A DNA stretch of 64,000 nucleotides from Anaerotruncus sp. (GCA_021770005.1 JAETRV010000004.1:1-64000), one strand, 5' to 3'; positions 49,879 through 58,883 are shown, numbered from the stretch's first letter. Notes: generated by a model not told the origin, from the sequence alone. Numbers and translations: made by a program.

Positions 49879-50469
49879 TTATCTTTGTTCAGGAATCTTC
49901 CTGCTTCCGGGTTTGACCGCCGGAAGCTTTCCCTCCTGGCAGAGCGGGCAATCCTGTGCTTCCCATGAGACGACCTCCACAGGATAGACTGCCCTGAACG
50001 GAACGCCAAAATCCACCGCTCCGTTACTGCGGTCAACGATCGAGCCGATCCCGACTACCACGCCGCCCAGCGATTTGACTAGCTCAGCAACCTCCTTGAC
50101 CGAACCACCGGTGGTCACAACATCCTCCACAAGCAGGCAGCGCATCCCGGGCGTGACCTCAAATCCGCGGCGCAGTTCCATCTTACCGTCTACCCGTTCA
50201 GTAAAGAAGTTCTCGCACCCGATCTGCCGGCTGACCTCATAAGCCATCTGCACCGCTCCCATCGCGGGACCGATTACAACGTCAATCTTCTCATCCTGGT
50301 AAAGCTCTGCAAGCGCACCGCAAAGCTCTTCACTGTATTTGGTGTGCCGGAAAATCTTCGCGCACTGCATGTATTTGTTGGAATGACGGCCGGATGTCAG
50401 CAGGAAATGCCCTTCCAGCAGCACCCCAGACTCTTTTAAAATCTCTTCTACTCTCTCACGTGTAATCAT
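49879..50469 (-). CDS. pyrE: Orotate phosphoribosyltransferase
   Basis: 196 residues converting orotate to OMP. ITRERVEEILKESGVLLEGHFLLTSGRHSNKY (in parts) and the PRPP loop CLLVEDVVTTGGSVKEV (about 119-135) are diagnostic; C-terminal CPLCQEGKLP is typical of Clostridial members. ATG 50469 follows AAAGAGG. Promoter at 50525-50553. No other pyr genes are nearby. Confidence 0.95.
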   Translation of the reverse strand: MITRERVEEILKESGVLLEGHFLLTSGRHSNKYMQCAKIFRHTKYSEELCGALAELYQDEKIDVVIGPAMGAVQMAYEVSRQIGCENFFTERVDGKMELRRGFEVTPGMRCLLVEDVVTTGGSVKEVAELVKSLGGVVVGIGSIVDRSNGAVDFGVPFRAVYPVEVVSWEAQDCPLCQEGKLPAVKPGSRKIPEQR

Positions 50470-50524
50470 ATATATAACCTCTTTCCACATTGTTATGACA
50501 GCGAAACTTGTCGCTTCTGCGCAT

Positions 50525-50553
50525 ATTATAACAAATCCTTTGTTTTTTGCCAA
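50525..50553 (-). promoter_or_regulatory. Promoter of pyrE
   Basis: Minus strand TTGGCA (50548-50553), a 17-base spacer, TATAAT (50525-50530). Confidence 0.7.
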
Positions 50554-50595
50554 TAGAATCTACCGGATTTTAAAAAAATATGCTATGATAGCTTA

Positions 50596-50683
50596 GGGGT
50601 TGTTTTATCTAAAGCTTTACTCAATTTTTCTCGAAAAATTGCGGGGTCGAGGGGCAGAGCCCCCGCCGCCGCGCGTATTCGGA
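50596..50683. repeat. Dispersed repeat upstream of rluD-like gene
   Basis: TTAGGGGTTGTTTTATCTAAAGC, then CAATTTTTC-TCG-AAAAATTG, GGGGTCGAGGGGCAGAGCCCC and CCGCCGCGCG: the same module order as other copies, reversed relative to 40108-39899. It ends within ten bases of the gene's RBS and may supply part of its leader. Confidence 0.65.
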
Positions 50684-50691
50684 GGAACTAC

Positions 50692-51672
50692 ATGAAAGAA
50701 TTCACGATCAACGCCAACGATTCTGGTCAGCGGGTGGACAAATTTTTGACCAAAGCCGTCCCGCTGCTGCCGCAAGGCTTGCTCTATAAATACATCCGGC
50801 TGAAACGGGTGAAGCTCAACGGCAAGCGATGCGAAATCTCCACCCGTCTGGCAGAAGGAGATGTCCTTTCCCTTTACATCAACGATGAATTCTTCGCTCC
50901 TCCGCAAAAATATCTGGAATTTCTGTCCGCACCCGCGATCCTCGATATCTTATACGAAGATGACAACCTCCTGCTGGTGGACAAGCGTCCGGGGCTTGTT
51001 GTACACGAGGATGACAGCCAACTCCCCGATACCTTGATTAACCGGATCCTGCACTATCTCTATCAAAAGGGAGAGTACCAACCCGAGCAGGAAAACAGTT
51101 TTGTCCCCGCCCTCTGCAACCGGATCGACCGGAATACCGGCGGAATCGTGATTGCGGCAAAAAATGCGGCTGCTCTGCGTGTGCTGAACCAGAAGATCAA
51201 AGACCGGGAGCTGCAAAAACTCTATCTCTGCATCGTCCACGGGAAAATGCCCAAATCTTCCGATACACTCAAGGCTTACCTTGCCAAAAACAGCGAAACC
51301 AATACGGTCACCGTCTCGGAACACCCGCTGAAAAATGGCCGGACGATCCTCACCCATTACCGTGTCCTTGCCGAGCGCAAGAACCAATCCCTGCTTGAAG
51401 TCGACCTGCTTACCGGACGCACCCATCAGATTCGGGCGCATCTTGCTTCCATCGGTCACCCGCTGCTTGGAGATGCAAAGTACGGGCGCCAGCGCGACAA
51501 CAAAGGGAGCGGGCATAAGTTCCAAGCGCTCTACTCCTATAAATTGTCCTTTCAGTTCCGCACCGACGCCGGACCGCTCAACTATCTGGACGGTAAAACG
51601 TTCACCGTCCCCAAGGTCTGGTTTCAGGATGAATTTAACAGGATGGAAAAAACTCCTCCTCGGATCGGATGA
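50692..51672 (+). CDS. RluA/RluD-family pseudouridine synthase
   Basis: 326 residues. N-terminal S4 domain (FTINANDSGQRVDKFLTK, LKRVKLNGKR), then the catalytic domain: VDKRPGLVVH, and NRIDRNTGGIVIAAKN in place of the usual HRLDxxTSG, with catalytic Asp about residue 144. TGRTHQIRAHLASIGHPLLGDAKYG (in parts) follows. Modifies 23S rRNA or tRNA uridines; the exact site is unknown. AGGAGG-type RBS before ATG 50692. Confidence 0.91.
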   Translation: MKEFTINANDSGQRVDKFLTKAVPLLPQGLLYKYIRLKRVKLNGKRCEISTRLAEGDVLSLYINDEFFAPPQKYLEFLSAPAILDILYEDDNLLLVDKRPGLVVHEDDSQLPDTLINRILHYLYQKGEYQPEQENSFVPALCNRIDRNTGGIVIAAKNAAALRVLNQKIKDRELQKLYLCIVHGKMPKSSDTLKAYLAKNSETNTVTVSEHPLKNGRTILTHYRVLAERKNQSLLEVDLLTGRTHQIRAHLASIGHPLLGDAKYGRQRDNKGSGHKFQALYSYKLSFQFRTDAGPLNYLDGKTFTVPKVWFQDEFNRMEKTPPRIG

Positions 51673-51685
51673 GCCGAGGAGGAGT
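51652..51685 (-). terminator. Terminator of the rnf operon, overlapping rluD-like stop
   Basis: ACTCCTCCTCGG and CCGAGGAGGAGT (12-bp perfect stem). On the minus strand TTTTTT follows, so it ends rnf transcription eight bases after rnfB; the other arm lies inside the last codons of the plus-strand gene. Confidence 0.8.
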
Positions 51686-51692
51686 CGCTTGT

Positions 51693-52505
51693 TTATGCAC
51701 TGACAGGAATGGATTCGCAACGGGACTCGCAGGTGACGATTGCACCGGTGGGGCATCCTGCAACACATTTGCCGCAGTTAATGCATTTCTCCGGATCAAT
51801 TGAAGCGACATTGTCTGTCACAGTGATCGCGCCCTGCTCGCAGGCTTTCTCACACTTCTTACAACCGATACAGCCATTTTTGCAAACCTTGCGGGTCACA
51901 GCACCTTTATCCTTGGAGCTGCATCCGACATAGATCGTGTTGGTGGCAGGAATGATCGAGATCAGGTGGTTCGGGCAGACCTTCGAGCACATACCGCATC
52001 CGACACAAACCGACTTATCCACAACCGCGATTCCGTTTACAATCGCAATCGCGCCATACTGGCAGACATTCAGGCAATCACCGAATCCAAGGCAGCCAAA
52101 CTGGCAGCTTCCTTTGCCGTTATAGAACATCTTGCTCGCCGCACAGGTCTGTTTGCCCTGATAATCCATGCTGTCCTCGGTAGCATTGCAGTTGCCCGAG
52201 CAGTGGACAACCGCATACTGCGGCTTGACCTCTTCGGCTACGACACCCATCGCAGCGCTGACCGCTGCCGCAGTCCCTGCACCGCCGGGGATACAAAGGT
52301 TGGTCTTTGCGCCGCTGTGTGCGACCGCTTTCGCATAATCATCGCATCCGGCGTATCCGCACGCGCCGCAGTTTGCGCCTGGCAGCTCCGCGCGGATCGC
52401 ATCAAACAGCTCATCAGCGGGCATTGCCATCACCTTTGCGGCAATCACGAGGATCACGGAGCAGACAAGGCCGATCCCGCCAACAATTACGACTGGTAAC
52501 AACAT
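51693..52505 (-). CDS. rnfB: Rnf complex subunit B (multi-cluster ferredoxin)
   Basis: 270 residues. An N-terminal helix (VVIVGGIGLVCSVILVIA) anchors the protein; ANCGACGYAGCDDYAKA is the four-Cys Fe-S domain, then CQFGCLGFGDCLNVC and three ferredoxin-type motifs (CVGCGMCSKVCP, CIGCKKCEKACE, CINCGKCVAGCP). Takes electrons from reduced ferredoxin and passes them into the membrane complex. Last gene of rnfCDGEAB, the order usual in Clostridia. Confidence 0.95.
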   Translation of the reverse strand: MLLPVVIVGGIGLVCSVILVIAAKVMAMPADELFDAIRAELPGANCGACGYAGCDDYAKAVAHSGAKTNLCIPGGAGTAAAVSAAMGVVAEEVKPQYAVVHCSGNCNATEDSMDYQGKQTCAASKMFYNGKGSCQFGCLGFGDCLNVCQYGAIAIVNGIAVVDKSVCVGCGMCSKVCPNHLISIIPATNTIYVGCSSKDKGAVTRKVCKNGCIGCKKCEKACEQGAITVTDNVASIDPEKCINCGKCVAGCPTGAIVTCESRCESIPVSA

Positions 52506-52521
52506 CTTTCACTACCCCCTA

Positions 52522-53115
52522 TCAATGGAACAGGCCGTCAACGATACCGCTGAAGCCCATAAAGCTGACCGAGCAGATCGCTGCCGCAGTCAGGGTGATC
52601 GGGATTCCCTGATACGCCTTCGGGATCGTCTTGGACGCATCCACGCGCGACCGAACGCCCGAGAAAAGCACCATCGCCAGCATGAAGCCCAGACCGGAAC
52701 CGACCGCATTGACCATCGACTCGGCAAAGTTATAGCCTTCATCCAGGTTGAGGATGGTGACGCCGAGCACCGCACAGTTGGTGGTAATCAGCGGCAGATA
52801 GATTCCCAGCGCCGCATGCAGGGAGGGGATGTACTTTTTCAGCGCAATCTCGATGAACTGTACCAGAGCCGCAATGATGAGGATAAACGCGATTGTCTGG
52901 AGGTAGGACAGCCCATTCGGAACCAGAATATAAGTATAGATTGGCCAGGTTGCAGCAGTCGCCAGCGCCATAACGAAGGTTACCGCAACGCTCATGCCGA
53001 ACGCGGAATCCAGCTTTTTGCTGACGCCCAAAAACGGGCAGATACCCAGGAACCGGGAGAGGACGTAGTTATTGAGCAGTACCGCGCTGATGAGAATAAT
53101 TGCAAATTGTTTCAT
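52522..53115 (-). CDS. rnfA: Rnf complex subunit A
   Basis: 197-residue six-helix membrane protein. NNYVLSRFLGICPFLGVSKK opens it with the Cys that holds a [2Fe-2S] cluster shared with RnfE; NCAVLGVTILNLDE (about 103-116) supplies the second Cys. The start overlaps rnfE by four bases. Confidence 0.95.
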   Translation of the reverse strand: MKQFAIILISAVLLNNYVLSRFLGICPFLGVSKKLDSAFGMSVAVTFVMALATAATWPIYTYILVPNGLSYLQTIAFILIIAALVQFIEIALKKYIPSLHAALGIYLPLITTNCAVLGVTILNLDEGYNFAESMVNAVGSGLGFMLAMVLFSGVRSRVDASKTIPKAYQGIPITLTAAAICSVSFMGFSGIVDGLFH

Positions 53116-53834
53116 GCGTTACAGCCTCCTTTTTGGGCAGCTTTGCAGGCAGCAGCCGACGGGCAGCCTTCGCAGCCAAACTCTTTCTTCTTGATCGCTT
53201 TGCCTTTGGTCAGGAAGTTGACCAGCGCAACCAGCGCCCCGAATACCATGAAGCCGCCGGGAGCGAGCAGGAATACGATGATCGGGTTTTCCCAGTGGAG
53301 GTTGATGCCGTTCTGAATGCCGATCCAGGAAGCGCCGGACATCCAGGTCCCATTGCCGAGGATCTCACGGACAGAACCCATGCAGAAGAGCGCAAGGGTG
53401 AAGCCGATACCCATGCCAAGGCCGTCCAGTGCAGAGGAGATTACGTCGTTCTTGTTTGCGAACATCTCGGCGCGGCCGAGGATGATGCAGTTTACGACGA
53501 TGAGCGGCAGGAAAACGCCGAGCGCGCTGTCAAGCGCCGGGGCATATGCCTTGACCAGGAACTGGACGATGGTCACAAACGCCGCAATGACAACGATATA
53601 GCAAGGGATGCGGACGGTGTCCGGGATCACCTTTTTGAGCAGAGAGATTACGATGTTGGAGCAGATCAGAACAACGGTAGCTGCAAGGCCCATGCCAAGC
53701 CCATTGATCGCCATGGTGGTGACCGCAAGGGTCGGACAGGTACCAAGGATCAACACCAGAACAGGATTTTCCTTGATGATACCGTTGGTCAGTGTTGCCA
53801 GATAATTTGGTTTCGCCTTTGTAGAATTAGCCAT
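53112..53834 (-). CDS. rnfE: Rnf complex subunit E
   Basis: 240 residues, paralogous to RnfA. NPVLVLILGTCPTLAVTTMA and VNCIILGRAEMFA hold the paired cysteines. The C-terminus has an extra Cys cluster (GCEGCPSAAACKAAQKGGC), as seen in several Clostridial RnfE, of unknown use. Confidence 0.95.
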   Translation of the reverse strand: MANSTKAKPNYLATLTNGIIKENPVLVLILGTCPTLAVTTMAINGLGMGLAATVVLICSNIVISLLKKVIPDTVRIPCYIVVIAAFVTIVQFLVKAYAPALDSALGVFLPLIVVNCIILGRAEMFANKNDVISSALDGLGMGIGFTLALFCMGSVREILGNGTWMSGASWIGIQNGINLHWENPIIVFLLAPGGFMVFGALVALVNFLTKGKAIKKKEFGCEGCPSAAACKAAQKGGCNA

Positions 53835-53847
53835 GATACACCCTCCC

Positions 53848-54354
53848 CTACGCGTTTACGCTTTCAAACGCGGTATAAGCAGTCTGTACGCATCTTTTGA
53901 ATGCATTGGACGAAATGGTCGCGCCGGTGATTGCCTGCACGCCCTCAACCCCGCTGGACTCCACTCCAACAAACCGCTGGATAAAATCCGGAGAACCCGT
54001 TTTGGAACCCAATCCCGGGGTTTCGCTATTGTCAAGCAGCTTCGCACCGGTAATTTTGCCGTCAGCGCCGATACCAACCATAATGGTATAGGCGCCGCCG
54101 AACCCTTTGTCCTGCACCTTGAATGCATAACCGAGGCCACCGTCGTCCTTGGCCGCAGCAAGCACGCCCTCCATCTCGAGCGGGATTTCGGTAAACGCGG
54201 TCGCGCCCGGTACCACTTCGATCATCGCCGCATCCGACGCTGCTTTTTCAGAAGCCGCAATCAGAGGGGCTGTAGCGGTGTAGGTTGCGCCCAAGAGCGC
54301 CGAGCAGACAATACAGATCACCGTCAGAACAATTACAGGTTTTGCCATATTCAT
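53848..54354 (-). CDS. rnfG: Rnf complex subunit G (FMN-binding)
   Basis: 168 residues from ATG 54354, after GAGGAGG. One helix (PVIVLTVICIVCSALLGATY) and an extracellular FMN-binding domain ending AITGATISSNAFKRCV; the Thr in GATISS is the covalent FMN site attached by ApbE, whose gene lies upstream in the same block. Confidence 0.93.
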   Translation of the reverse strand: MNMAKPVIVLTVICIVCSALLGATYTATAPLIAASEKAASDAAMIEVVPGATAFTEIPLEMEGVLAAAKDDGGLGYAFKVQDKGFGGAYTIMVGIGADGKITGAKLLDNSETPGLGSKTGSPDFIQRFVGVESSGVEGVQAITGATISSNAFKRCVQTAYTAFESVNA

Positions 54355-54370
54355 AATCGCACGCCTCCTC

Positions 54371-55405
54371 TTATTTCTTTTTCTCTTCAAAGACAGCGCC
54401 AAACGGTTTGGTCATTGTGAGGCTGTCGATGTGCGGGGTGACAATGTTCATCAGCAGGATCGCAAACGACATTCCTTCCGGATAGGAACAGAAGGTCCGG
54501 ATTACCATGGTGATGAAGCCAATACCGATACCAAAAATAATCTGGCCTTTCGGGGTAACCGGGCTGGTCGAATAGTCGGTCGCCATAAAGAATGCGCCGA
54601 TCATGACGCCGCCGGTGAGGACCGAGAAGATCGGGTCCTGCCCGAAAAGCAGCGCGAACACAAAGACGCTGCCGATCACCGAAACCGGGATATGCCAAGT
54701 GATGATGCCGCGCCAGATCAGGAACACACCGCCGATGATGAGCGCGATTGCGCAGGTCTCACCCAAGGAACCTCCATGCTGACCGAGCAGAAGCTGCATG
54801 AATCCAGGCTTCTCTACAACATGGCTGCTGAGCGGGGTCGCCGCCGCGAGGTAGTCAACGCCCATGACATTGCACATCGCACGACCGGGGGTAGCACTCG
54901 CGACGGTATCCGCAACGCCATGCAGGGGCGCAACCCAGTTGGTCATTGCGGTGGCGAACGAAACCAGCAGGAAGATACGGGCGGTCGCCGCCGGGTTGGC
55001 GAAGTTGCAACCGATACCGCCAAACAGGCACTTGACCACGACAATTGCGATAAACGAACCGACAATCGCCATCCAAAGCGGCAGGGTGACCGGGACGTTA
55101 AATCCAAGGATCATGCCGGTGACCACTGCGCTGCAATCGTGAATGCTGCTCTGAGTTTTGGTCACCATGCAGAAAAGCTGCTCAAAAACCACACAGGAGA
55201 TCACGCAGGTCGCTACCAGGACGAGCGCGGGGAAGCTGAAATAATAAAGTGCTGCCAGAAGGGACGGAAGCAGGGCGATTGCCACTGTGAGCATGACCTT
55301 CTGGGTATTGATCGAATCTTTGACATGTGGAGACGGGGTCATCATCAGCTTGGAGCTGACCGCCGCTTCCGTCTGTACCACCTGATTTTCAGTGTTTGTA
55401 GCCAA
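54371..55405 (-). CDS. rnfD: Rnf complex subunit D
   Basis: 344 residues from TTG 55405, with AGGAGG in front; about nine helices. MATDYSTSPVTPKGQ contains the Thr expected to carry covalent FMN. Forms the ion-translocating core with RnfA and RnfE. Whether sodium or protons are moved cannot be read from sequence. Confidence 0.93.
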   Translation of the reverse strand: MATNTENQVVQTEAAVSSKLMMTPSPHVKDSINTQKVMLTVAIALLPSLLAALYYFSFPALVLVATCVISCVVFEQLFCMVTKTQSSIHDCSAVVTGMILGFNVPVTLPLWMAIVGSFIAIVVVKCLFGGIGCNFANPAATARIFLLVSFATAMTNWVAPLHGVADTVASATPGRAMCNVMGVDYLAAATPLSSHVVEKPGFMQLLLGQHGGSLGETCAIALIIGGVFLIWRGIITWHIPVSVIGSVFVFALLFGQDPIFSVLTGGVMIGAFFMATDYSTSPVTPKGQIIFGIGIGFITMVIRTFCSYPEGMSFAILLMNIVTPHIDSLTMTKPFGAVFEEKKK

Positions 55406-55421
55406 AATAAGCCCTCCTATC

Positions 55422-56735
55422 TTATTTTTTCGCCGAGGCCGCACGGACCTTCTGTTTTGCCAGCTTGTTCGAGAAGGTCAGGTTCCGTTTGGCGGGGCAG
55501 ACATACGAACAACAGCCGCATTCCATGCAAAGCATAACCTTCAGCCGGTTGAGCATTTCGATATTGTCGTTCTGGGCGGCAATCTCGATCTGACGCGGCT
55601 GGAGCTGGTAGGGGCAGGTGTTCATGCAGCGTCCACAGCGGATGCAGGGGCTTTCCGGCTCGATAATCGCGCGCTCCGAGCTGAATGCCAGCAGCGCATT
55701 GTTGTTTTTGAGCACCGGATAGCTATCGCTGTAGACGAGGATGCCCATCATCGGTCCGCCCATAATCAGCTTTTTGGCAGGCTTCTTGTAGCCGCCGCAG
55801 AAAGCGATCACGTCCGCATAGCGGGTACCAATCGGGACCACCACATTCTTGGGTTCTGCAATCGCGTCCCCGTCGACAGTCAGGCATTTGGTGACCAGCG
55901 GCATCCCAGTGCGCAGGTACTGCCCAATAAATGCGACCGAGGTCACATTATCCAGAATGACGCCGGCGTCCGCAGGCAGCATTCCCTCTTTGACCACCCG
56001 TCCGGTTGTTTCAAAGATGGTGACCTTCTCCGCCCCTTTCGGGTAGAGGGACGGCAGGCTGCAAACCTCAACACTGGGGTCGTTCGCGGTCTCTTTGGTG
56101 AGCAGCTCGATCGCCTTCGGCTTGTTGTTCTCAATGCCAATCTTCACCTGTTTGATCCCGATGAACTTTTTGATTGCCGCAATCCCGTCTAAAATGTCCT
56201 GTGTACGCTCGAGCATGGTGCGATAGTCGGAAGTTATGTAGGGCTCGCACTCCGCCGCGTTGATGACCAGCGTATCGACCGCATCCAGGTTTTTGGGGTT
56301 CATCTTGATATGGGTTGGAAAACCTGCTCCGCCAAGCCCCACCAGACCGGAATTCTTAATCGCCTTGACAAAATCCGCGTGGGTTTCCACAACAGGCGGC
56401 TTCACGTTTTCATCCACTGTCTGCTCGCCGTCAGCCGCAATGACGACAACCTGGCATTTCGACCCGTTGGCAACCACGATCTCACTGATCTCCTTGACGG
56501 TACCCGAAACGCTCGAATGGATCGGTGCGGAAAGGAATGCATCGCTGTCGCCAACCAGGGTTCCGACCTTTACGGTATCCCCCTTTGCGACGACCGGCTT
56601 ACACGGCGGGCCCATGTGCTGCGACATCGAAATGCAGACTTCCTGCGGGATCGGCATCACAACACTAGGGCTGTTTTCCGTGTTTTTGAAGTGTCCGATT
56701 TTCGCACCCTTCATGGTTTTTTGCAAAAAACTCAT
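55422..56735 (-). CDS. rnfC: Rnf complex subunit C (NADH-binding)
   Basis: 437 residues. The N-terminal Rossmann-like part has VGLGGAGFPTHIKM (about 113-126) and ECEPYITSDYRTML for NADH/FMN binding, followed by SLBB domain and two ferredoxin motifs, CIRCGRCMNTCP and CMECGCCSYVCP. First gene of the rnf set, with a likely promoter at 56769-56797. Confidence 0.95.
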   Translation of the reverse strand: MSFLQKTMKGAKIGHFKNTENSPSVVMPIPQEVCISMSQHMGPPCKPVVAKGDTVKVGTLVGDSDAFLSAPIHSSVSGTVKEISEIVVANGSKCQVVVIAADGEQTVDENVKPPVVETHADFVKAIKNSGLVGLGGAGFPTHIKMNPKNLDAVDTLVINAAECEPYITSDYRTMLERTQDILDGIAAIKKFIGIKQVKIGIENNKPKAIELLTKETANDPSVEVCSLPSLYPKGAEKVTIFETTGRVVKEGMLPADAGVILDNVTSVAFIGQYLRTGMPLVTKCLTVDGDAIAEPKNVVVPIGTRYADVIAFCGGYKKPAKKLIMGGPMMGILVYSDSYPVLKNNNALLAFSSERAIIEPESPCIRCGRCMNTCPYQLQPRQIEIAAQNDNIEMLNRLKVMLCMECGCCSYVCPAKRNLTFSNKLAKQKVRAASAKK

Positions 56736-56768
56736 TTCCCTTTTCCTCCTTGAGATTTACATTGCAAG

Positions 56769-56797
56769 TTATCAAAATTTTGGCGCCGGAGCGTCAA
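56769..56797 (-). promoter_or_regulatory. Possible promoter of rnf genes
   Basis: Minus strand TTGACG (56792-56797), a 17-base spacer, TGATAA (56769-56774), in the 58-base gap between the Gx gene and rnfC. It would allow rnf expression independent of apbE. Confidence 0.45.
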
Positions 56798-57297
56798 AAA
56801 AAGATTCTGTTCAGATGCGGCAGGAGCTGCCGCAGGAGCATACCAGTCAGCAGCCCCATTCCCACCCCGGAGACCATCAGCACCGGCAGGTAGTAAAATA
56901 CAGCGCTGCTTTCGAGGATCAGGGCAGCCGCAGCGATCTGCCCGATATTGTGGAACACCCCACCGGCAATGCTCAAAAAGGTGTGGCTCAAGCGGTCGTT
57001 CCCCAGCTTTTTCAGCAGCAACATCGCTGCCACCGAAAGCAGCCCTCCGGAAAGGCTCAGGCCCGCTCCCACCAGACCGCGGGTTAGCAGAACAAAAAAC
57101 GCTTTCAGCGCCGCCAGCATAAAGGCTTCCCGCTTTCCCATACAGAACAGGCAGTACATAGTGACGATATTGGAAAGCCCCAGTTTGATCCCCGGGATTG
57201 GGACCAACCCGGAAAAACTGGCTTCCACCAGGCTGAGCACCACCGAAAGCGCGAACAGCAACCCCAAAAGTGCAGGTCTTGCCGCTTTGTATCTCAT
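56794..57297 (-). CDS. Gx transporter family protein (HepPP synthase component I-like)
   Basis: 167-residue membrane protein of the Hpre_diP_synt_I family, now often named Gx transporter. Five or so helices; PGIKLGLSNIVTMYCL (about 35-50), RGLVGAGLSLSGGLLS and GGVFHNIGQI are conserved blocks resembling ECF-type S components. It accompanies apbE and rnf in many anaerobes, hinting at a flavin- or quinone-precursor role. Overlaps apbE by four bases. Confidence 0.8.
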   Translation of the reverse strand: MRYKAARPALLGLLFALSVVLSLVEASFSGLVPIPGIKLGLSNIVTMYCLFCMGKREAFMLAALKAFFVLLTRGLVGAGLSLSGGLLSVAAMLLLKKLGNDRLSHTFLSIAGGVFHNIGQIAAAALILESSAVFYYLPVLMVSGVGMGLLTGMLLRQLLPHLNRIFF

Positions 57298-58340
57298 GGC
57301 GTCTCCTCGAACTGATAGACCCCGGTCTGATCCGCTGGAAGGAAACTGTCTTTCAGGCTTTCCGAGACATAAACCCGGTTTTCCAGATCAACCGCCACCA
57401 GGCCGCAGTCGAAGCGGTCCAGATTTTCAAGCACAAACTCCCGGCCCATGATGAACAGCCAGGTTGACATAAAGTCGGCGTACGCACCATCCGGGGCGAT
57501 TACCGAAACGGACATCAGCCCATTCTGTGCGGGATAGCCGGTTCTCGGATCCAGAATATGGTGATACCGGACCCCATCCTGTTCAAAGAAACGTTCGTAA
57601 TCCCCCGAAGTTGCAATCGTAAGGTCTGGGATAGTAACGATCCCGAAGTACTGGTTTGGCGTACCCCTTGGGTCGCGGATTCCAAATTTGAAAGGCGTTT
57701 TATCCGGCTTCTCTCCGATCACCATGATGTTTCCCCCGATCGATAGATAACCGGACTTGACGCCACATTCCTGCGCAATCCGCCGGGCAACGTCACAGGC
57801 ATACCCTTTGGCGATTCCTCCGACATCCACCGCCTGCCCCTCCCGGGCAAGACGGACGGATAGGGAATCCGGGTCAAACTGAACGTCCTGATAGTCCACC
57901 AACGCAAGCAGCGCCTCAATCCGATCCTGCCCCGGAACCTGTGGATGGTCGGAAGTCACCCCCCAGGCAACAGCTAGTGGTGCAATCGTCACATCGAAGA
58001 TACCGTCGGTCTGCCCGGCATATTCGATGCTGCGAGAGAGCAGTTCATAAGTATCCTCCGAAAGCTGGACCGAATTTTTTCCCGCGTTTCGATTCAACTC
58101 ACTGATCTCCGAATCCTCCAAATGCATCGACATCCGGGATTCAATTGCGGAGAGTTCCCGCGCAACTGCGTCTTTTGCCTTTTGCGCATGTTTCCCATAG
58201 AAGCTATATTGTACCACCGTATCCATCACGAATGAGGTTCCTGTCACCAGGCGGTTTGCAGACGCCAGTTCCAGCGCTCCAACCACCAAGGCAATCCCCA
58301 AAACAGGGAGCGCGAGCGCAACCCATTTCTTTTTTGTCAT
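57294..58340 (-). CDS. apbE: FAD:protein FMN transferase
   Basis: 348 residues. One N-terminal helix, then the ApbE fold: GTSFVMDTVVQYSFYG, AVDVGGIAKGYACDVARR (about 184-201), GGNIMVIGEKP and HHILDPRTGYPAQNGLMSVSV (in parts) with the metal Asp/Thr region. Attaches FMN to Thr of target proteins outside the membrane. Natural targets are RnfG and RnfD, encoded immediately downstream. Confidence 0.94.
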   Translation of the reverse strand: MTKKKWVALALPVLGIALVVGALELASANRLVTGTSFVMDTVVQYSFYGKHAQKAKDAVARELSAIESRMSMHLEDSEISELNRNAGKNSVQLSEDTYELLSRSIEYAGQTDGIFDVTIAPLAVAWGVTSDHPQVPGQDRIEALLALVDYQDVQFDPDSLSVRLAREGQAVDVGGIAKGYACDVARRIAQECGVKSGYLSIGGNIMVIGEKPDKTPFKFGIRDPRGTPNQYFGIVTIPDLTIATSGDYERFFEQDGVRYHHILDPRTGYPAQNGLMSVSVIAPDGAYADFMSTWLFIMGREFVLENLDRFDCGLVAVDLENRVYVSESLKDSFLPADQTGVYQFEETP

Positions 58341-58384
58341 ACCGTCCCCTCATTCAACTACTTTTTCCCAGCCTGCCCTCACGA

Positions 58385-58412
58385 AAACACCCCGCGGGCA
58401 GGCGGGGTGTTT
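58385..58412. terminator. Terminator after the acidic zinc-ribbon gene
   Basis: AAACACCCCGC-GGGCAG-GCGGGGTGTTT, an 11-bp perfect stem, separates apbE from the minus-strand gene at 58443. Confidence 0.7.
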
Positions 58413-58442
58413 CCCTAAGATACAGGATACAAGCCGAACAGC

Positions 58443-58883
58443 TTATTTATCGCAGTCGCAATGATCGTCCCCGCAATCCTCTTCGAGATCGAACTCAAGC
58501 AGTTCGCCGCAATTCGGGCAGGTAGTCTGCCCCTCTTCCAGCATGTCGGAGTCGATGCAGACAGTATCCCCACAGGTCGGGCAACAGACTTCATAGAGGT
58601 CGCCATCCAGATAATCGTCGTCCTCATCGTCTTCACAGCCACAGCCGCATTCCTCATCGTCAAGGTCATAGAAATCCTCTTCCAGGCTTCCCAGGTCCTC
58701 ATCGATCGTTTCTACCTGCTCGCTCAGTTCGTCCACCTGAGACTCCAAATCAGAAATGGTGAGGGCCATATCATCAATAGCGCCAATCAGTGCATTGATG
58801 ATCTTCCCCTCTTTGGTCGAATCGTCAATCCCCAGCCCTTCGGCCAGTCCTTTGATATAAGCGGCTCTTTCGGTAATTGTCAT
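58443..58883 (-). CDS. CD1247-type acidic protein with C-terminal zinc ribbon
   Basis: 146 residues from ATG 58883 (GGGAGG upstream). The N-terminal domain TITERAAYIKGLAEGLGID is the CD1247 motif of Clostridia, followed by a coiled coil (LESQVDELSEQVETIDEDLGS in parts), an Asp/Glu/Cys run (DDEECGCGCEDDEDDDY), and a zinc ribbon CCPTCGD...CPNCGE. The tail DCGDDHCDCDK adds more metal-type residues. Very acidic; may be RNA-polymerase or nucleoid associated, but function is unknown. Follows efp on the same strand. Confidence 0.8.
   Translation of the reverse strand: MTITERAAYIKGLAEGLGIDDSTKEGKIINALIGAIDDMALTISDLESQVDELSEQVETIDEDLGSLEEDFYDLDDEECGCGCEDDEDDDYLDGDLYEVCCPTCGDTVCIDSDMLEEGQTTCPNCGELLEFDLEEDCGDDHCDCDK

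Noticed and set aside
54431..55537. A 368-codon plus-strand frame opposite rnfD
   Set aside because: rnfD has helices and the flavin motif; the opposite frame is a composition artefact with charged low-complexity sequence.
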